From Spongiimicrobium salis (GTDB lineage Bacteria; Bacteroidota; Bacteroidia; Flavobacteriales; Flavobacteriaceae), in NCBI RefSeq assembly GCF_043678055.1, contig NZ_JBHEQA010000001.1, forward strand, positions 1,736,001-1,800,000: 64,000 bases of DNA. Reading direction: 5' to 3'. A program made the position numbers and the translations under genes. Shown piece by piece: positions 1-8,671 of the stretch. The notes beneath the pieces are model-generated. The model worked only from the letters and a program-made list of their open reading frames with translations. It was not told the origin of the DNA and searched no databases. How positions within the stretch are numbered: the first letter of the stretch is position 1; every line of letters starts with the position of its first letter.

Positions 1-1343
1 ATACCCGCAACCAAAATGAGTGCGGCCGAGACGGTAAATTGAAATACCACAAGGCCTTTGCGGATGTTTTTTGCGGAAATGGAATTGACTAACTTGCCTT
101 TCAGTACCGTAATGGGTTTAAAGGAAGACAGGTAGAATGCCGGATATAGACCAGAAACAATTCCCGTGAACAAGGTTAGGCCCACAATGATCAGTGCAAT
201 ATTGGGATGCTCAAAGGGGGTAAGCTGTTTTTGAACAATACTATTAAATAATGGAAGGAAAGCAATAACAAGGAAAATGGCCACTAGAAGCGCGATGAAA
301 CTCAACATCAAAGATTCACTCAGGAATTGAAATACCAAAGCTTTTTTATGGGCACCAAGAACTTTTCGCATACCTACTTCCTTGGCCCTTTTTTCTGATC
401 GGGCGGTAGAAAGATTCATGAAATTGATGCAAGCAATGAGTAGTAAAAATAGGGCAATGGCACTGAAAATATAGATATAGGTCATACTTCCGTTCTGACT
501 TAATTCCCACATCATATTCGATTTCAGATAGATATCGGCTATGGCCTGAAGATGGTAAGATCGCTCAAAGCCCAATTCGGACAGTTGTTCTCCCAAATGA
601 CGATCTACAAAGGCAGGCAACTTTTCTTCAAATTGATTTTTGCTGCTGTTTTTATCCAGTTTTAAATAGGTATGAAAGAGATTGTTTCCCAATAAACCTT
701 CTTGTGCATTAACCCATTGGCCCACACCTGAATTTTCCATGGAAAGGACAAAATTGGCATTGATATGTGATTTATACGTGCTCCTATACACCCCGGTAAT
801 TGTATATTGCTCTATGCCAAATGGGGTTTCTATGGCGATACTCCTGTCAATAGGATTGCTTTCACCAAATAGTTTGGTGGCAACCGCTTCGGAAAGAACG
901 GTAGTGTTAGGGGCATTTAAGGCGGTAACCGCATTTCCGTATTTGAAGTCATAGGTCAACACCTCAAAAAAACGGGCATCCACATAATAACCGTTATTTT
1001 CATAAAACTCTACATCCTTTTCTTCATTTCTCAATAAGAACTTATCAATATTGGGAAACTTTAAAACCCGGGCAGTTTCGATGATTTCGGGAAATTCATT
1101 CTTCAACTCCTCGGCCATAGGCCCTGCTGAAGTAGCCAATTGCTCCCCTGCAGAATCCATATGTAAACGGTACACTTGATTAGCTTCCGAATGATGTTTG
1201 TCGTAGCTGATCTCATCGAAAATATATAAAGTCAATAGAAAACAAGTTGCCAACCCCATGGCCAAGCCAAAAATATTGATGGCGGAAAAAACCTTGTGCT
1301 TCCATAAATTCCTCCAAGTAACTTTGATATAATTTTTGATCAT
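1..1343 (-). CDS. FtsX/MacB-type ABC permease, 3' end outside window (permease 9)
   Basis: The reading frame is open from the ATG at 1343 to the left edge, so the C-terminal half is missing. It starts MIKNYIKVTWRNLW, the same N-terminus as the complete permeases to its right. The visible 447 codons hold the first transmembrane helix, the first periplasmic MacB_PCD-like domain and the first FtsX membrane bundle. The cytoplasmic coupling motif KRAKEVGMRKVLGA lies near 350-385. It is 35 bp from the next gene and is probably the seventh gene of the leftward operon that starts at 15940. Family membership is clear. The substrate is unknown. Confidence 0.9.
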   Translation of the reverse strand, partial: MIKNYIKVTWRNLWKHKVFSAINIFGLAMGLATCFLLTLYIFDEISYDKHHSEANQVYRLHMDSAGEQLATSAGPMAEELKNEFPEIIETARVLKFPNIDKFLLRNEEKDVEFYENNGYYVDARFFEVLTYDFKYGNAVTALNAPNTTVLSEAVATKLFGESNPIDRSIAIETPFGIEQYTITGVYRSTYKSHINANFVLSMENSGVGQWVNAQEGLLGNNLFHTYLKLDKNSSKNQFEEKLPAFVDRHLGEQLSELGFERSYHLQAIADIYLKSNMMWELSQNGSMTYIYIFSAIALFLLLIACINFMNLSTARSEKRAKEVGMRKVLGAHKKALVFQFLSESLMLSFIALLVAIFLVIAFLPLFNSIVQKQLTPFEHPNIALIIVGLTLFTGIVSGLYPAFYLSSFKPITVLKGKLVNSISAKNIRKGLVVFQFTVSAALILVAG

Positions 1344-1378
1344 GATGTGGTGTTTTTATGATTAATGGCTATTCCTTC

Positions 1379-3793
1379 TTATTCGGTTCGCAAGCTTTTG
1401 ACCGGAGCTTCTGCAGCAGCGCGGTAACTCTTCCAACTAATGGTAAGGAAGGCTACGAAGAGCGTAATACCTGCGGCCAATAGATACAAGGGCCATCCGA
1501 TCTGAATTCTATAGGCAAAACTTTCCAGCCAAATACCCATGACATAAGATCCCAAAGGGAAGGCAAGTAGGAAAGAGATCAAGACTAATTTTAAGAAGTC
1601 CTTTGAAAGGAGGCTAACTACTTGGGAAACACTAGACCCCAAGACTTTGCGCACTCCGATTTCTTTAAAACGCTGTTGAGCGCTAAAGGTGACAAGTCCG
1701 AATAGCCCCAAACAAGCCACAAAAATGGTCAGTACCGCAAATATGTTGAGTACAGTACCCATTTTCTGTTCGGCGACATACGTTTGTTGATACGCTTCAT
1801 CCAGAAGACCGTATTGAAAAGGCTCATCCGAACCCATCTTATTCCATTCGGCTTCCATGTGTTCTATCAACCCACTCATCTCTGCAACATCTGCGCGAAC
1901 CACAAGACCTCCTGATGGCTTATATTGCATAAAGAGAGGCTCAATAGGGCGATGTAGGGAACGATAATGAAAGTCTTTTACCACGCCTATAATGGTTACT
2001 GCTTTTCGTTTGTCTTTAGTGTCTAAATGGAATATTTTCCCTAAGGCATTTTCTTGAAAACCTAGGGCCTTGGCCGCACTTTCATTAATAATAACCTTGG
2101 TAGAATCTGCACCAAATGTTTTGGAGAAATTTCTTCCGGCAAGGAGCTCCATGCCCATTGTGGGAAGGTAGTTCTCATCGATGTTGTATACGAACATTCG
2201 CCGTTGAAATTCATTGTTTAAAAAGACCCCGGACATACTGTTATCCGATGGTCCCGCTGGGACATATGAAGATTTACTGAGATTTACAATTCTGGGGTCT
2301 TTGACAATGTTGGCGGCATAGGCAGCTTCATTGATTCCTAAAGATGGCGTATCCCGAATTACAAGGATCTGATCTTTGTCATATCCAAGTTCTTTATGTT
2401 GCATAAAGGACATCTGTTGGTTCACAATTAAGATGGCGAAGATCAATCCTGTGGCAATGACAAACTGAAATACCACCAAGGCGCTACGGATACCTTTACT
2501 ATTTCCAGTACTATAGAACTTGCTCTTCAAGGCCGTAATGGGCTTAAAAGAAGCTAGAAAAAAAGCAGGGTACCCTCCAGCGAGCATACTGATGACTACG
2601 GTCAATAAACCAAAAGCAATACCAACAGTTGGGCTGTAAAGGCTTGAAATTTGCAATTCTTTTCCAGAAATTTGATTGAATAATGGAAGGGAGAGTACCA
2701 AAAGCACTCCGGCAAGGCACATTGCAATGGTGGTGGCCAAGAAGGCCTCTGCCAAAAATTGAGCGATCAATTGTTGTTTTGCGGACCCAAGAACTTTTTT
2801 GATGCCCACTTCTTTTGCCCTTTTTGCTGCAGTAACTGTGGATAGGTTCATAAAATTAATGCAGGCAATGAGCAACATAAAGACAGCTACGGCACTAAAA
2901 ATATAGATGTATTTTACATCACCTCCTTGTTCTATCTGTGAAGCTGCTGAAAAATCGGAGTTCAAATGAATTTCTGTAATGGGTTGAAGAAAGAGGCCCA
3001 AACGGTTTTCTGTGGTAAATTGGGTATAGGATATGCCCATGGCTTCTTGCAGTTGTGATCCCATATGCTGTTCCAGAACCCTCGGCAGTTTGGATTCCAA
3101 AAGTGCAGGGGCATAGCCTTTTTCCAGAACTAAATACGTGTGAAACCCAGAATCTAGCCAAGAGGTCGATTTTGCCGGTTCATGGGAAACCGTAGAAGCA
3201 AATAGGTCAAAATGAAAGTGGGAATTTCTAGGAATATCCTCAACGATGGCAGTAATGGTATGTGGTTCCTTCTGGTCTTGAATATAGATTTGCTTACCAA
3301 TTGCAGCGCCCATAGACCCAAAATATTTTATAGCCTCTTTTTTGGAGAGTACAACACTATAAGGATTTTGCAAAGGGGAAGTCGTATTGCCTTCCAAGAG
3401 GGGAAAACTAAAGACATTGAAAAAATTGGGATCAACATAAGCAAAGTTCCCTTTCTGTGTCTTTAAATTGTCCAAACGTATTTTCTGAAGGCCTCTATCT
3501 CGTATACGGGTGGCGTCCAAGACCTCGGGAAATTCTCTTTTTAAGGTTTCGGCAACCGGAGCCATAACCACCCCTTCCTTAATTTCTTCATTGTTGATTT
3601 TAGCGCGAAACACTACGCGTACCATTTCATCTGCCTTATCGTGAAAACGATCATAGCTGAGTTCGTCAATAACAAACAACATAATGAAAAGGCAAGAGGC
3701 AATACCTATGGCTAGGCCAAGGGTATTGATAGAAAACATTACTTTGTTTTTGAGAATACTTCTCCAGGCTATTTTGAAATAGTTTTTAAACAT
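1379..3793 (-). CDS. FtsX/MacB-type ABC permease, 804 aa (permease 8)
   Basis: An inner-membrane permease of the two-repeat type: helix near residues 20-42, periplasmic MacB_PCD-like domain to about 285, three-helix FtsX bundle about 290-420, then a second helix, a second periplasmic domain and a second FtsX bundle to the C-terminus. The cytoplasmic coupling motif occurs twice, as AKEVGIKKVLGS and FKEIGVRKVLGS. The protein ends in the tail PVKSLRTE shared by its paralogues. MacB-like permeases work by mechanotransmission with a cytoplasmic ATPase and do not form a channel. None is encoded beside this gene; the nearest is at 21903-22598. Gaps to its neighbours are 33-35 bp, which suggests one operon. 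Confidence 0.93.
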   Translation of the reverse strand: MFKNYFKIAWRSILKNKVMFSINTLGLAIGIASCLFIMLFVIDELSYDRFHDKADEMVRVVFRAKINNEEIKEGVVMAPVAETLKREFPEVLDATRIRDRGLQKIRLDNLKTQKGNFAYVDPNFFNVFSFPLLEGNTTSPLQNPYSVVLSKKEAIKYFGSMGAAIGKQIYIQDQKEPHTITAIVEDIPRNSHFHFDLFASTVSHEPAKSTSWLDSGFHTYLVLEKGYAPALLESKLPRVLEQHMGSQLQEAMGISYTQFTTENRLGLFLQPITEIHLNSDFSAASQIEQGGDVKYIYIFSAVAVFMLLIACINFMNLSTVTAAKRAKEVGIKKVLGSAKQQLIAQFLAEAFLATTIAMCLAGVLLVLSLPLFNQISGKELQISSLYSPTVGIAFGLLTVVISMLAGGYPAFFLASFKPITALKSKFYSTGNSKGIRSALVVFQFVIATGLIFAILIVNQQMSFMQHKELGYDKDQILVIRDTPSLGINEAAYAANIVKDPRIVNLSKSSYVPAGPSDNSMSGVFLNNEFQRRMFVYNIDENYLPTMGMELLAGRNFSKTFGADSTKVIINESAAKALGFQENALGKIFHLDTKDKRKAVTIIGVVKDFHYRSLHRPIEPLFMQYKPSGGLVVRADVAEMSGLIEHMEAEWNKMGSDEPFQYGLLDEAYQQTYVAEQKMGTVLNIFAVLTIFVACLGLFGLVTFSAQQRFKEIGVRKVLGSSVSQVVSLLSKDFLKLVLISFLLAFPLGSYVMGIWLESFAYRIQIGWPLYLLAAGITLFVAFLTISWKSYRAAAEAPVKSLRTE

Positions 3794-3826
3794 GTCTTCA
3801 TATTTTAAAGTTATGGCTCAAAATTC

Positions 3827-6256
3827 TTATTCATCTCTTAGTGCATCTACGGGATTCGATATGGCCGCCTTAAAACTCTGCCAACTTACCGTGACTAAAG
3901 CAATGACCAGTGCTACTGCACCTGCTAAGGCAAATATCCACCAGCTTAAGCTTGTTTTATAGGCGAAACCTTCTAACCATTTACTCATGGCATACCATGC
4001 CGTTGGAATAGAAAGCAGGAAGGCAAAGCCTATTAATTTTATAAAGTCTTGATTTAAAAGTTGAAGGATCTGTCCAATAGTTGCGCCGTTTACTTTACGG
4101 ATACCGATTTCTTTTTTTCGTTGGATGCACGTATACGAGGTAAGGCCAAAAAGCCCTAAAGAGGCTATTATAATAGCTAAAATGGTAAATGTCTGAAAAG
4201 CATCGCCAAAAGCCTTGTCTTCCCTATATTGGGCTTCAAATTTTTGATCTAAAAAGGTATGGTTGAAGGTGCTTTCCGGGAAAACAGTATTCCAAGTATC
4301 CCTAATTTGTGCAATAGCTTGCGTAATGTCCCCATAGGCCATAGTTTCATCATGCAGTTTTACCAAGAGATTGTATTTGGTATTACTGTGCAAAACAATC
4401 ATCGGTTGAATGGAATTTTTAAGACCAAAATGGTGGTAGTTCTCTATGACTCCGGATATTATCCATGTTTCTCCCCAAAATTTTAAGGATTGCCCTAAAG
4501 TATCCTCCATATTGGAATAGCCCATTAAGCGGGCCAACTTTTCATTGATCACAATTTGATTGCTATTTCCGCTGGCTGTCGGGGTGAACGTATTTCCCGC
4601 TACAAAATTGATTCCTACCACATCGAAATATTCCGGATTGGCTTTGTAATTATAGTAGTTGATTTTTTCTTCTTCGGTGCCATCAGGATAGGTTATGCCC
4701 ACAAAAGAACCTAGGCTATCATACCCATCTCCAGGATAGGTTTGGGCGCCAGAAATATTCTCAATAAAAGGGTATTTGCCCAATTCTATTTCCAAGGCCG
4801 CATAATCTTTCTTTAATAATGAATCGGGTTTTTGACTTAGAATCTCTCCTTGCACTGAAATTACCTGATCTAGAGCAACTCCTGAGGATTGTGTATCCAT
4901 AAAGTTGATTTGCTTGCCCACGGTAAGCGTACCAATCAAAAGCACTATGGTTGCTAGAAATTGTAGGGCCACCAAGCCTTTGCGAATACCGAGACCGGTA
5001 GGAGAAGTCTGTATTTTTCCCTTCAATGCCTTTGAGGGCTCATAGCCGCTTAGCAAAAAGGCAGGGTAGAGTCCCGCGAGAATCATACCCAAGAGAACAA
5101 TACCTAGGGTGAGGAATAGCCCAGTGACATCAATAAATTGAAATGACAGTGCTTTTCCAGTAAGAGTATTGTATAAAGGCATCACCAAGAGAATAAGACC
5201 AAAGGCCAAAAGAAGGGATACGGCATTTAAGGATATGGATTCTACGACGCTTTGAAGAATAAGCTGTGTTTTTTTTGCCCCTGAAACTTTGCGAATACCG
5301 ATTTCTTTGGCGCGTTCCAGGGATTTGGTGGTAGAAAGATTAATGTAGTTCAACCAGGAAAGCAGGAGAATAATAAAGGCAATGGCCGACAAGAATTTTA
5401 CGCGGGTAATACTTCCGTTAGCGGCTATTTCATAGGGTTTATTGGAATAGAGATGGATGTCTTGGATAGGTTCAATATTATGCCGTTCCGTATCTGCATC
5501 TTCGTTCCCCAAATTATGGTTGGTAATTTTTTGTTGTAGGGCTTCAAAATTGGTGTTTTCGGCAACTTTGAGATAGGTATAGTACATGTTCAGGTTCCAA
5601 TTGAGTTCCCTTGCCTGTCCTTTAAAAACACTCCAGGTTTTATAGGTATTGAAGGAAACCAAAAAGGTATTTTCAAAATGGGTATTCCCTGGAATATCAT
5701 CCCGAACTCCAGTTATTCTAAGCGGAAGCTCCGTACCGGACCATAACATTTTTATAGATTTTCCAATGGGGTTTTCACTACCAAATATTTTTTGTGCGAC
5801 CGATTGGGAGAGGACAACGGTATTGGGATCTTCCAAAGCAGTTTTGGGATCCCCTTTTAGCAAAGGATAGGAAAATACGTTAAAATAGGAAGCATCTGCC
5901 ATGGCACCCTTGTGGGCTTCTACAAGTTTGTTTTCATGGACAAAGACGACCTGATCCAACCAGAAGAAACGAACTTGTTCTTCAACTTCCGGAAAAATAT
6001 TTTTGATGCTTGGCCCGCTACGGTTTGAGGTTTGGGTATCTCCGGGCACAAAGGAATCCCCTTCCTTATAATCCAAATAGGCACGGTATACTTTTTCGGA
6101 ACCTTCAAAGGTATCATAGCTATGCTCATAGTTCACGTACAACATGATCAGAACAAAAGAGGCAATGCCAATGGCAAGTCCGGTAATATTGATAAAGGAA
6201 TATAACCTATTCTTAAGAAGGTATCGTACTGCTATTTTAACATATAAACCGAACAT
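3827..6256 (-). CDS. FtsX/MacB-type ABC permease, 809 aa (permease 7)
   Basis: It has the same layout as its neighbours: two periplasmic MacB_PCD-like domains, each followed by an FtsX three-helix bundle. The coupling motifs read AKEIGIRKVSGA and KKEIGIRKVNGA. The C-terminal tail is NPVDALRDE, closer to that of classical MacB than to the SLRTE tail of most paralogues here. With permease 1 (19435-21849, ending DSLRAE) it forms a minority tail type, so it may belong to a different branch of the family. The start MFGLYVKIAVRYLL matches the family N-terminus. It is 18 bp from the next gene upstream. Substrate unknown. Confidence 0.93.
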   Translation of the reverse strand: MFGLYVKIAVRYLLKNRLYSFINITGLAIGIASFVLIMLYVNYEHSYDTFEGSEKVYRAYLDYKEGDSFVPGDTQTSNRSGPSIKNIFPEVEEQVRFFWLDQVVFVHENKLVEAHKGAMADASYFNVFSYPLLKGDPKTALEDPNTVVLSQSVAQKIFGSENPIGKSIKMLWSGTELPLRITGVRDDIPGNTHFENTFLVSFNTYKTWSVFKGQARELNWNLNMYYTYLKVAENTNFEALQQKITNHNLGNEDADTERHNIEPIQDIHLYSNKPYEIAANGSITRVKFLSAIAFIILLLSWLNYINLSTTKSLERAKEIGIRKVSGAKKTQLILQSVVESISLNAVSLLLAFGLILLVMPLYNTLTGKALSFQFIDVTGLFLTLGIVLLGMILAGLYPAFLLSGYEPSKALKGKIQTSPTGLGIRKGLVALQFLATIVLLIGTLTVGKQINFMDTQSSGVALDQVISVQGEILSQKPDSLLKKDYAALEIELGKYPFIENISGAQTYPGDGYDSLGSFVGITYPDGTEEEKINYYNYKANPEYFDVVGINFVAGNTFTPTASGNSNQIVINEKLARLMGYSNMEDTLGQSLKFWGETWIISGVIENYHHFGLKNSIQPMIVLHSNTKYNLLVKLHDETMAYGDITQAIAQIRDTWNTVFPESTFNHTFLDQKFEAQYREDKAFGDAFQTFTILAIIIASLGLFGLTSYTCIQRKKEIGIRKVNGATIGQILQLLNQDFIKLIGFAFLLSIPTAWYAMSKWLEGFAYKTSLSWWIFALAGAVALVIALVTVSWQSFKAAISNPVDALRDE

Positions 6257-6274
6257 AGTGTTGTTTTTATGGTG

Positions 6275-8659
6275 TTATTCCGTTCTCAAGCTTTTTATAG
6301 GGTTCACCGAGGCAGACTTTATTGCTTGAATGCTCAAAGTGAGACTGGTAATGATCAAGGCAATGAACCCACTAAGGGCAAACATCCACCATTGCAATTG
6401 AATACTATAGGCAAAATCTGCAAGCCATGCATTCATTACATATCCCGCAATGGGGAAGGCAATGGCAGAAGCTATGCTTACAAGAATGATATAGTCTTTG
6501 GACAGGAGCACCACTATTTTGAGTACACCAGCGCCAAGTACCTTGCGCACTCCTATTTCTTTGATTCGCCTTTTGGCCATAAAAGAGATGAGACCAAACA
6601 TTCCTAAACATGAAATGAAAATGGTCAATAAAGCGACCACATTGACTGTTTTGAGTATGCCATCGATCAGACTGTATTGGGCGCTCACCTTGTCGGTTAA
6701 ATAGTTGGATTCAAACAACCTACGCGTGGATATATTGCCAAAGTCTTGAGCAATCATTTCTTGAATCTCCTTCTCATGTCCCGGCACCACACGGACACTT
6801 AGAAAACGATGTCTTAGTAGTGCTTTTTCACCCCGGTAAAAATGTACTAAGGGCTCTACGGCTTCCTGCATGTCCTGAAAGTGGAAGTCTTTCATAACCC
6901 CCACTACCGGATAGCCTGCACCTTCAACTCCTTTGCTCTGCAATCGTTTCCCGTCTATGGAAGTCCACCCTAACAATTTCATGGTCGTTTCATTGATGAT
7001 TACGGGAAGGTTCTCCGCACGATCGATATTTTTATCGAAATCCCTTCCAAGTATTAAAGGAATCTCCATAGTTTTTAAATAACCATCATCTGCCCTACTA
7101 TAGCGTGTGCGAATTTCTCTATCTAAATTTGGCTCATAAAATCGTGTATAGTTGGAATAGTAGTCCGAAGGCACGGCTTCGCTTGCACTAAAGTGCTCCA
7201 CATAAGGGTTTGCTTCCAGCTTGTTTAATAAAACTCCAAATTTGGAAATAGCCTTTTCCTCATTTTTATATTCCAAATCAATATTTCCTACAATGATGTT
7301 CTCCTTGGTAAAGCCTAAGGGAGCATCTTTCATAAAACCTATTTGATGATTTAAGATAACGGCTACGCAAATGAAGAGTATGGCAATGGTGAACTGGAGG
7401 ATGATAAAAGAATTCCGAAGCAGGAAACTTTTCTTGATGGTTTCCATTTTTCCCTTGATTCCGAGAACCACAGGAATGGAAATGAATCGCAAAGTAGGGA
7501 GTATCCCAACGACCAAGGTGACCAATACCCCAATACCAATAGCATAGAGTACAACGGGATAGTCATTTTGTAAGGTGAATGAAATTTCCCCAAAGTCAGA
7601 TCCAAAAACTTCGTTTAGACGTGGCAGTAAGAAGCTTAGGAATATAACCGCCGAAATTAAAATAGAAATACAGACCAAAATGGCATTTTCTATACAAAAT
7701 TGAAATATTACACTTTTCTTGCTGCCGCCCAATATTTTTCGAACGGCAATGTCCTTGGTCCTCCTGAACATGGTTGAGGTGTTAAGGTTGAGCAGGTTGA
7801 CCATAACAATAAGGAGTACAAAAATAGATGCTGCTATAGCTCCTCCTATAATGATCTCGACCACAGGAATACTATTGGTCCTAACATTTTCAAAAGGTTC
7901 TATCCGAACAGCTGCGATGCTAGAAGGGTTGGTATAGTTTTTTTGCACGATGTCATCGATCTGCCTTTCCAATTGCGCACGATCGGCACCGGGCCTTAAT
8001 CTTAAATAATTCATGGTAGAACTATTTTGCCAATCGGCGGTTTGTTCAAAACCGGGATATTCTTCCAATAATTCGGTAGACATCACCACTTTTAAACGAA
8101 AGGCAGAATACGGACTTATGGGTTCAAGAACTCCTGTAACGGTGAGACTTAAGGTATCATTGGCCATGAGGGTTTCGCCTACAGGGTTTGTGTCCCCAAA
8201 GATGCGTTGACTCACGGGTTCCGTCAGTATCACGGCATACTTTTCTTGCAATGCCGTTTTGGAATCCCCATACTTTAAAGGCATGGAAAAAACCTCAAAG
8301 AATTCCGGATCTACATAACTCGTATATTCCTGAAGCTCCACATCCTTATAGGTTAACCAGGGATCCAACCACCCCTGTAAATGTGAGCCCGCAACAACAT
8401 CTGGAGAGGATTTAAGGATTTCGTCCAATAAAAGATATGGGGTTTCGGAATAAATGGCACCTTCGCGGGTTTCCGTTCGTAAATACACAATATTTTCCTG
8501 ATCTTGAAGACTGTCATCTGCACTATAATAGGCGTAGATGGCAAAAATCAAAGTAAGAACACTTCCTATACCAATACTCAAACCAAGGAGGTTCAACGCA
8601 GAAAGCAATCTGTTTTTCCACAGATTCCGAAAGGACATTTTTAGGTGGTTTTTCAACAT
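6275..8659 (-). CDS. FtsX/MacB-type ABC permease, divergent member (permease 6)
   Basis: A two-repeat FtsX/MacB permease of 794 residues, counted from the ATG at 8659 (MLKNHLKMSFRN). That start fits the paralogues better than the in-frame ATG at 8668. Its first coupling motif is changed: TKDIAVRKILGG, with Asp-Ile-Ala where the others have Glu-Val/Ile-Gly. The second motif, IKEIGVRKVLGA, is normal. The first periplasmic domain is also less like the others than they are like each other. The tail is NPIKSLRTE. It is packed against permease 5, with 3 or 12 bp between them depending on the start. It may have a specialised partner or substrate, but this is inference. Confidence 0.92.
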   Translation of the reverse strand: MLKNHLKMSFRNLWKNRLLSALNLLGLSIGIGSVLTLIFAIYAYYSADDSLQDQENIVYLRTETREGAIYSETPYLLLDEILKSSPDVVAGSHLQGWLDPWLTYKDVELQEYTSYVDPEFFEVFSMPLKYGDSKTALQEKYAVILTEPVSQRIFGDTNPVGETLMANDTLSLTVTGVLEPISPYSAFRLKVVMSTELLEEYPGFEQTADWQNSSTMNYLRLRPGADRAQLERQIDDIVQKNYTNPSSIAAVRIEPFENVRTNSIPVVEIIIGGAIAASIFVLLIVMVNLLNLNTSTMFRRTKDIAVRKILGGSKKSVIFQFCIENAILVCISILISAVIFLSFLLPRLNEVFGSDFGEISFTLQNDYPVVLYAIGIGVLVTLVVGILPTLRFISIPVVLGIKGKMETIKKSFLLRNSFIILQFTIAILFICVAVILNHQIGFMKDAPLGFTKENIIVGNIDLEYKNEEKAISKFGVLLNKLEANPYVEHFSASEAVPSDYYSNYTRFYEPNLDREIRTRYSRADDGYLKTMEIPLILGRDFDKNIDRAENLPVIINETTMKLLGWTSIDGKRLQSKGVEGAGYPVVGVMKDFHFQDMQEAVEPLVHFYRGEKALLRHRFLSVRVVPGHEKEIQEMIAQDFGNISTRRLFESNYLTDKVSAQYSLIDGILKTVNVVALLTIFISCLGMFGLISFMAKRRIKEIGVRKVLGAGVLKIVVLLSKDYIILVSIASAIAFPIAGYVMNAWLADFAYSIQLQWWMFALSGFIALIITSLTLSIQAIKSASVNPIKSLRTE

Positions 8660-8671
8660 AGATATCATCTT

